Positions 59,582-64,000 of a stretch of DNA of 64,000 bases are shown piece by piece. The DNA is from Leifsonia sp. PS1209 (GTDB lineage: Bacteria; Actinomycetota; Actinomycetes; Actinomycetales; Microbacteriaceae). A program made the position numbers and the translations under genes. The DNA is taken from NCBI RefSeq assembly GCF_012317045.1, contig NZ_CP051154.1, forward strand, positions 1,302,001 to 1,366,000. Reading direction: 5' to 3'. Numbering within the stretch: position 1 is the first letter of the stretch; each line of letters begins with the position of its first letter. The notes below the pieces were generated by a model. It saw only the letters and a list, made by a program, of their open reading frames with translations, was not told the origin of the DNA and made no database searches.

Positions 59582-60784
59582 GTGTTCGTCCTGCGTTCCT
59601 GGCCAGGTCTCGCCGTCGCCTGCGTGGTGGCCGTCCTGGCCGCCATCGTGATCACCGCCATCGTCGGCGCCGTCTTCCGCACCATCGCGCGGCGCAGGGC
59701 GTGGGCGGCCCTGCTGATCACGCGGGCGCGCATCCCGTTCCGGATCCTCCTGATGGTGATCGTGCTCTGGATCGCCGTCGCCATCACCCTGCCGCGGGAC
59801 GTGCCGGCCGGATGGCGTGACGCCGTCCAGCACACCTTCCTCATCCTCACCATCGCCGCCGGCGTCTGGTTCGCAGCCGCCCTCGCCGTCTATGTGGAGG
59901 ATCTCGGCCTCGCCCGCTACCGGCTGGATGTGCCGGACAACCGCTACGCGCGCAAGGTGCGCACCCAGGTGCTCATCGTGCGGCGGCTGACCATCGTCGC
60001 GGCGGTCGTGATCGGCCTCGGCGCGATCCTGCTGACCTTCCCCGCCCTGCAGGCGGCCGGCGCGAGCATCCTGGCCTCCGCCGGTGTCATCGGCATCATC
60101 GCCGGTGTCGCGGCCCAGTCGACGCTCGGCAATCTGTTCGCCGGGCTCCAGCTGGCGTTCAGCGACGCCATCCGGATCGACGACGTGGTGGTGGTGGAGC
60201 AGCAGTGGGGCACGATCGAGGAGATCACCCTCACCTACGTGGTCGTGCACATCTGGGACGACCGCCGTCTCGTGCTTCCGTCCAGCTACTTCACCACCAA
60301 GCCGTTCGAGAACTGGACGAGGCAGCACAGCGAACTGCTCGGCTCCGTCGAGTTCGACCTCGACTGGCGGGTCTCGCCGGGAGGGATGCGCTCGGAGCTC
60401 AACCGCGTGCTCGCCTCGACGGACCTCTGGGACGGCCGCACCGGCGTGCTGCAGGTGACGGATGCGGTCTCCGGCTGGGTGCGCGTGCGCGTGTTGGTGA
60501 CGGCACGGGATGCCCCCACCCTGTTCGACCTGCGCTGCCTGGTGCGCGAACGCCTGATCGACTGGATGCAGCGGTACAGCACCGCATCCCTCCCGCGCAC
60601 GCGGGTGGAGATGGTGGAGGCGCCCGACCAGCTGACGCCGCCTCCGCGCGCCAGGGCGCAGCAGGAGGCCGGCCTGTTCAGCGGCACCCCGGAGGGCGAG
60701 CAGAGGGCCGCGCAGTTCACCGAGTCCATCCCGATCGTCCGTGACGACGAACCGGATGGGGTCGACGAGCCCGACCCCCGGTGA
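59582..60784 (+). CDS. Small-conductance mechanosensitive channel (MscS family)
   Basis: 400 residues. Four membrane segments occupy roughly 8-30, 55-75, 90-110 and 130-150. The pore helix is AGASILASAGVIGIIAGVAA followed by QSTLGNLFAGLQLAF. The beta domain contains GTIEEITLTYVVVHIWDDRR and the stop-type LVLPSSYFTTKPFENWTR. It opens on membrane tension and releases solutes during osmotic downshock. The GTG at 59582 follows AAGGAG. The ~60-residue C-terminal tail is acidic and disordered. Confidence 0.95.
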   Translation: MFVLRSWPGLAVACVVAVLAAIVITAIVGAVFRTIARRRAWAALLITRARIPFRILLMVIVLWIAVAITLPRDVPAGWRDAVQHTFLILTIAAGVWFAAALAVYVEDLGLARYRLDVPDNRYARKVRTQVLIVRRLTIVAAVVIGLGAILLTFPALQAAGASILASAGVIGIIAGVAAQSTLGNLFAGLQLAFSDAIRIDDVVVVEQQWGTIEEITLTYVVVHIWDDRRLVLPSSYFTTKPFENWTRQHSELLGSVEFDLDWRVSPGGMRSELNRVLASTDLWDGRTGVLQVTDAVSGWVRVRVLVTARDAPTLFDLRCLVRERLIDWMQRYSTASLPRTRVEMVEAPDQLTPPPRARAQQEAGLFSGTPEGEQRAAQFTESIPIVRDDEPDGVDEPDPR

Positions 60785-60814
60785 CGGCGCGGCCCCGCCG
60801 CCCGACTTCGCTGC

Positions 60815-61543
60815 TCAGCTCACCGCATCCACCGCCGCCAGGATCGCGTCGATCGCGGCCTGGGGATGCGACACCATCGAGACGTGCGACGCCGCGACCT
60901 CGGTGATCGTGGAGCCCGCCCGCTCCGCCATGCTGCGCTGCGTCGCAGGCGGGATCACCTTGTCCTCCGTGCCGATGACCGTCCAGGAGGGCAGGGTGCG
61001 CCAGGCGGGGGCGCCCATCGGCGTGGTGTTCGCCGCGAACGTGATCGGGCGCTGGCCGGCGGCGATGAGCAGCCGGTCGGCCTCCGGGAGGTCCTGCGCG
61101 AACGCCGTGTGCACGGTCGCCGGCTTCAGGAACGCCTCTGCGTCGCCCTCCGGCGCTCCCGGGTAGCCGGCGACGTCGAACACCGTCGACGGGTCCGGAA
61201 CGTCGAACGCCGATCCGGAGCCGCCCAGGATCGAGAACACCGTCTCGCCCTCCTCCGGGATGAAGGCGTCCACGTAGACGAGCGCCTTGACGTCCCCGCC
61301 GCCGAGCCCGGCCCCGCTGATCACGGCGCCTCCGTAGGAGTGGCCGACGAGCACGACGGGACCGCTGGTGCGCTGCGCGACGTACGAGGCGACGTAGGCC
61401 GAATCGCTGATGGGGTTGCGGAGCAGGTTGGTGGGGGCGAGCACCTCGAAGCCCTGCTGCTGCAGGGCACTGGCGACGGCGTTCCAGCTGGAGGCGTCTG
61501 CCCAGGCTCCGTGGACGAGGACGATGGTGGGTTTCGCGGACAT
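60815..61543 (-). CDS. Alpha/beta hydrolase (AB hydrolase, EstC-like)
   Basis: 242 residues, compact. It begins TIVLVHGAWADASSW (oxyanion HG). The nucleophile is in VLVGHSYGGAV (Ser ~79), the acid likely in TEDKVIPP and the histidine in ASHVSMVSHP. It resembles EstC/salicylate-esterase-like small hydrolases common near regulators. The ATG at 61543 lies after a GAAGGAACC site. It stands alone between MscS (convergent) and MarR. Confidence 0.93.
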   Translation of the reverse strand: MSAKPTIVLVHGAWADASSWNAVASALQQQGFEVLAPTNLLRNPISDSAYVASYVAQRTSGPVVLVGHSYGGAVISGAGLGGGDVKALVYVDAFIPEEGETVFSILGGSGSAFDVPDPSTVFDVAGYPGAPEGDAEAFLKPATVHTAFAQDLPEADRLLIAAGQRPITFAANTTPMGAPAWRTLPSWTVIGTEDKVIPPATQRSMAERAGSTITEVAASHVSMVSHPQAAIDAILAAVDAVS

Positions 61544-61669
61544 GAAGGTTCCTTCGTTCGTGCCGGTCCGCGGCCGCTCCCATCGGGGTACCGCGTGCTC
61601 AGCGGTGGGTGTGGTGGTGATGGAACGTGCACAGACTAGACCGGCCGGGGGAACGAGCGGAAGAGGGCG

Positions 61670-62173
61670 TCAGCGGGGGAGAGACTCCTGGTCGGGCTCT
61701 GGGTCAGGCTCCGCGTCGCGCTCCACGTCGCCGCCGCGCAGGGAGGCGATCATGCTCTGCAGGCTGCGGAACGCGTCCGCCTGCTCCGTCGCCGTCATGC
61801 CGCCCAGCATCCTGAGCTCGACGGAGCGGACGGCCGCCGTCGCCTTCTCCAGCTCGCGCCGCCCGCGCGCGGTGAGCCGCGCGGGGAGGGCCTTGCCGAC
61901 GGGCGCCTCGGCGGGCCGGGTGACGACGCCGTCGCGTTCCAGGGCCTGGAGCAGCACGTTCATCGTCTGCCTGGTGACGAACGCGCCGCGGGCGAGTTCG
62001 GAGTTCGACAGCCCCGGCCGCTGCGCGAGCAGTTCCAGGCAGGAGTAGTGCGTCACGCTCATCCCGAGGGGACGAAGCACGTCCTCCATCGCGGATCGCA
62101 GCGCGCTCGACGCCTCTTTCAGCAGATAGCCCAGTGACGTCTCCAGGTCGACGCCGGCACCGTCTTGACTCAT
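61670..62173 (-). CDS. MarR-family transcriptional regulator
   Basis: 167 residues. The winged helix is LGMSVTHYSCLELLAQRPGLSNSELARGAFV followed by the recognition helix TRQTMNVLLQALERDGVV and wing RPAEAPVGKALPARLT. MarR proteins repress divergent genes until a phenolic or oxidant ligand binds. Two identical-core operators lie directly upstream, one overlapping its own start codon. The partner is the VOC protein at 62236. A highly acidic tail ends the protein. Confidence 0.94.
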   Translation of the reverse strand: MSQDGAGVDLETSLGYLLKEASSALRSAMEDVLRPLGMSVTHYSCLELLAQRPGLSNSELARGAFVTRQTMNVLLQALERDGVVTRPAEAPVGKALPARLTARGRRELEKATAAVRSVELRMLGGMTATEQADAFRSLQSMIASLRGGDVERDAEPDPEPDQESLPR

Positions 62174-62216
62174 GTCAGTAGTCTGACATAGAGTCAGCCA
62201 TGTCAGAAAACTGACA
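62173..62216. promoter_or_regulatory. Twin MarR operators
   Basis: TGTCAG-4-CTGACA occurs at 62173-62188 and again at 62201-62216, centres 28 bp apart. The first covers the MarR start codon, the second lies 20 bp before the VOC gene. The arrangement fits autorepression and control of the divergent gene by the MarR protein. Confidence 0.85.
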
Positions 62217-62235
62217 CGACAAGAAGGAACACACC

Positions 62236-62604
62236 ATGCCAGCCATCGGCCCAGACTTCATCTCCATCCAGGTGCGCGACCTCGACGCATCCCAGGCGTT
62301 CTACGAGCAGTACCTCGGGCTCGTCCGCTCCCCGGCCGGCCCTCCGCACGCCGTCGTCTTCGACACGAAGCCGATCGCGTTCGCGCTCAGGGACATCGTG
62401 GAAGGCACCGACCTGGCCTCGGTCTCGCAGCCGGGCATCGGCGTCGCGCTCTGGCTGCACGCCACCGACGTCCAGGACATCCACGACGCCCTGGTCGCGG
62501 ACGGCCGCACGATCGTCTCCGCGCCCATCGATGGCCCGTTCGGCCGCACCTTCACCTTCGCCGACCCGGACGGCTACCAGGTCACCCTGCACGACCGCGC
62601 CTGA
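62236..62604 (+). CDS. VOC-superfamily protein (glyoxalase/bleomycin-resistance-like)
   Basis: 122 residues, two beta-alpha-beta-beta-beta units. The first is ISIQVRDLDASQAFYEQYLGL; the second begins VALWLHATDVQDIHDAL and ends FTFADPDGYQVTLHD, with likely metal or substrate residues. The family includes dioxygenases, antibiotic-binding proteins and isomerases. The ATG at 62236 has AGAAGGAAC upstream. It is divergent from MarR and controlled by the twin operators, so it probably detoxifies or binds a MarR ligand. Confidence 0.92.
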   Translation: MPAIGPDFISIQVRDLDASQAFYEQYLGLVRSPAGPPHAVVFDTKPIAFALRDIVEGTDLASVSQPGIGVALWLHATDVQDIHDALVADGRTIVSAPIDGPFGRTFTFADPDGYQVTLHDRA

Positions 62605-62719
62605 TCGGTCATTGCCAGGGAACACACAGTTTCAGCGGGACCAACCGTCCGCCTCGCCGTGTTCTATTCTCTGACGGCCCAGCAGCCAGCTGCGCCGGAA
62701 CCCCGTCGAGGAGGATCAC

Positions 62720-63181
62720 GTGTCACACGATTACCGCAAGACCCAGGATGCAGTCTCCCGCCTGACCCCCGAGCAGTACGCCGTCACGCAGCGCGAGGCA
62801 ACGGAGCCGGCGTTCCGCAACGAGTTCTGGGACAACAAGGAGGCGGGTCTCTACGTCGACATCGTCTCCGGAGAGCCGCTGTTCGCCTCGGTGAACAAGT
62901 ACGACAGCCGGTCGGGCTGGCCGAGCTTCACCGTGCCCGTCGACCCGGCCAACATCGTCGAGAAGCGCGACAGGACGTTCGGGATGGTGCGCACCGAGGT
63001 CCGTTCGGCTCACGGGGACAGCCACCTCGGCCACCTGTTCGACGACGGCCCCGCCGAGGCGGGAGGGATGCGATACTGCATCAACTCCGCCGCCCTCCGT
63101 TTCATCCCGCTCGCCGACCTCGACACCGAGGGCTACGGCGACTATCGTCACCTGTTCGAGAATGAGGAGGTCACCCGATGA
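62720..63181 (+). CDS. msrB: Peptide-methionine (R)-S-oxide reductase MsrB
   Basis: 153 residues. The catalytic selenocysteine-position cysteine is in [13 protein letters not shown] (Cys ~128). [15 protein letters not shown]-type [12 protein letters not shown] and [13 protein letters not shown] are conserved. The zinc-binding CxxC pairs are absent, as in the zinc-free subgroup. It reduces R-methionine sulfoxide with thioredoxin. The GTG at 62720 has GAGGAGG upstream. Its stop overlaps msrA (ATGA), giving a two-gene oxidative-repair operon. Confidence 0.96.
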   Translation: MSHDYRKTQDAVSRLTPEQYAVTQREATEPAFRNEFWDNKEAGLYVDIVSGEPLFASVNKYDSRSGWPSFTVPVDPANIVEKRDRTFGMVRTEVRSAHGDSHLGHLFDDGPAEAGGMRYCINSAALRFIPLADLDTEGYGDYRHLFENEEVTR

Positions 63182-63723
63182 CCGACGCAACACCCACCAC
63201 CCCCGCCACTCCCGCCACGGAGAAGGCCATCCTCGCCGGTGGCTGTTTCTGGGGCATGGAGGACCTGATCCGCAAGCGCCCCGGCGTGCTCGACACCCGT
63301 GTCGGCTACACCGGAGGCGACGTGCCGAACGCCACGTACCGCAACCACGGCAGCCACGCCGAGGCCATCGAGATCGTCTTCGACCCGTCGAAGGTCAGCT
63401 ACCGCGACCTGCTGGAGTTCTTCTTCCAGATCCACGACCCGTCGACGAAGAACCGCCAGGGCAACGACGTGGGCACCAGCTACCGCTCCGCGATCTTCTA
63501 CGAGACCGACGAGCAGCGCCGCGTGGCGGAGGACACCATCGCCGACGTCGACGCCTCCGGACTCTGGCCGGGCCCCGTGGTAACCGAGCTGTCGCCCGCC
63601 GGTCCGTTCTGGGAGGCGGAGCCCGAGCACCAGGACTACCTGGAGCGCATCCCGTGGGGCTACACCTGCCACTACGTGCGCCCCGGCTGGAAGCTCCCGC
63701 GCCGCGAGGAAGTCGCTTCGTAG
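63178..63723 (+). CDS. msrA: Peptide-methionine (S)-S-oxide reductase MsrA
   Basis: 181 residues. The catalytic cysteine is C23 in [10 protein letters not shown]. Conserved stretches are [20 protein letters not shown] (residues ~41-60) and EVVEF-type [13 protein letters not shown], with YRSAIFY and HEDYLEx-type HQDYLER near the end. It reduces S-methionine sulfoxide, the complement of MsrB. The ATG overlaps the msrB stop. A strong hairpin follows the gene. Confidence 0.97.
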   Translation: MTDATPTTPATPATEKAILAGGCFWGMEDLIRKRPGVLDTRVGYTGGDVPNATYRNHGSHAEAIEIVFDPSKVSYRDLLEFFFQIHDPSTKNRQGNDVGTSYRSAIFYETDEQRRVAEDTIADVDASGLWPGPVVTELSPAGPFWEAEPEHQDYLERIPWGYTCHYVRPGWKLPRREEVAS

Positions 63724-63745
63724 CGGAACCCGTTCCTGAAACACA

Positions 63746-63777
63746 CGAGAGGCCGTCCCGTTTGGGGCGGCCTCTCG
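63746..63777 (+). terminator. Intrinsic terminator of msrBA
   Basis: CGAGAGGCCGTCCC pairs with GGGGCGGCCTCTCG around a GTTT loop with one G-T wobble. It is followed by TCGTCGTAT. It lies 23 bp after the msrA stop and also ends 8 bp before the tRNA 3' end on the opposite strand, so it may serve both. Confidence 0.85.
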
Positions 63778-63784
63778 TCGTATC

Positions 63785-63860
63785 TGGTGCCCCCAGTAGG
63801 ATTTGAACCTACGGCCTTCTGCTCCGGAGGCAGACGCTCTATCCCCTGAGCTATGGGGGC
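63785..63860 (-). tRNA. tRNA-Arg (anticodon CCG), CCA encoded
   Basis: The minus strand folds a full cloverleaf. The acceptor GCCCCCA pairs with TGGGGGC. The D-arm is GCTC/GAGC, and the anticodon stem TCTGC/GCAGA holds the loop CTCCGGA (anticodon CCG, codon CGG). The T-arm GTAGG/CCTAC holds TTCAAAT. The 3' CCA is encoded. Confidence 0.97.
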
Positions 63861-63918
63861 CAGGGTGCATCCAGGCTAGCATCCCGCGGGACGCACCTTT
63901 CGCACCTTCTGGTGGGCG

Positions 63919-64000
63919 CTACTTCGGCAGGTTGGCGAGCACCGATTCCATCAGCGGAGCTGCGTCGCCCGGCTCGAAGAAGGCGGCCGAGTCGGAGACG
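63919..64000 (-). CDS. C-terminal fragment of an unrecognised leftward gene
   Basis: The last 26 codons of a minus-strand gene, ending FEPGDAAPLMESVLANLPK before TAG. The rest lies beyond the window. The segment is a plain helix-forming tail and no family can be named. Codon use matches the neighbours. It ends ~60 bp from the tRNA, transcribed in the same direction. Confidence 0.55.
   Translation of the reverse strand, partial: VSDSAAFFEPGDAAPLMESVLANLPK

Overview
The window is high-GC (about 70%) DNA with many GTG starts, tightly packed genes with 4-base ATGA/GTGA overlaps, a split polymerase/ligase NHEJ pair and an IdeR/DtxR-type iron box. It has a strong taste for the heptamer GGATGCG/CGCATCC. 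Together these point to an actinobacterium, most likely of the Microbacteriaceae (Leifsonia-like). The taxonomic call is inference from style, not from a marker gene.

Left part, 1 to about 35.3 kb: one long accessory catabolic region. It opens with the 3' end of a sulfatase, an aldehyde dehydrogenase and a GMC oxidoreductase. Next come a five-gene leftward operon (zinc alcohol dehydrogenase, atypical aldo/keto reductase, two HSL-type esterases, Bcr/CflA exporter), a divergent YtcJ-type amidohydrolase, an SDR and a second atypical aldo/keto reductase, an alpha/beta hydrolase, an O-methyltransferase-like protein, an MBL-fold hydrolase and a TetR regulator. The core follows: a copper/topaquinone amine oxidase, a MoaF protein and a second amidohydrolase, divergent from an APC permease and two SDRs. 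The last block is a leftward operon of zinc dehydrogenase, SDR, a second MoaF, a SnoaL-like protein and a complete branched-chain-type ABC importer with a fused LivM-LivG subunit. An AraC/FeaR-type regulator lies behind a perfect 10-bp inverted repeat at the right edge. The combination of amine oxidase, MoaF, aldehyde dehydrogenase and FeaR-like regulator matches a monoamine (tyramine/phenylethylamine-like) regulon, heavily expanded with duplicated redox and hydrolase functions. The true substrate is not known from sequence.

Middle part, 35.3 to 50.5 kb: mostly housekeeping or stress genes. These are a small membrane protein, a DUF1905 protein, an LMF1-like membrane protein, an EEP-family nuclease/phosphatase, LigD-type polymerase and ATP-dependent ligase on convergent strands, an iron-regulated SIP-domain protein, an SDR and a small HExxH protein, a dihydrolipoamide dehydrogenase-like flavoprotein, an enoyl-CoA hydratase, an arginase-family protein, PspA, a large TPM-domain membrane protein and a class I glutamine amidotransferase.

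Right part, 50.5 to 64 kb: a leftward sugar operon (ROK repressor, lipoprotein binding protein, two permeases, GH4 glycosidase, BadF-type sugar kinase) followed by L-isoaspartate methyltransferase. Then come RidA, an NAD-dependent epimerase, an MscS channel, an alpha/beta hydrolase, a MarR/VOC divergent pair with twin operators, msrB-msrA, tRNA-Arg(CCG) and a truncated leftward gene.

Non-coding structure stands out. A roughly 60-75 bp palindromic element occurs three times (26.0, 34.1 and 40.4 kb), each directly after a leftward gene's stop codon. A 14-bp motif recurs in three control regions around the TetR gene. A cluster of five mini-hairpins fills much of the only large gene-free stretch (11.9-12.4 kb). 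No CRISPR array, insertion sequence, transposase, integrase or rRNA was seen.
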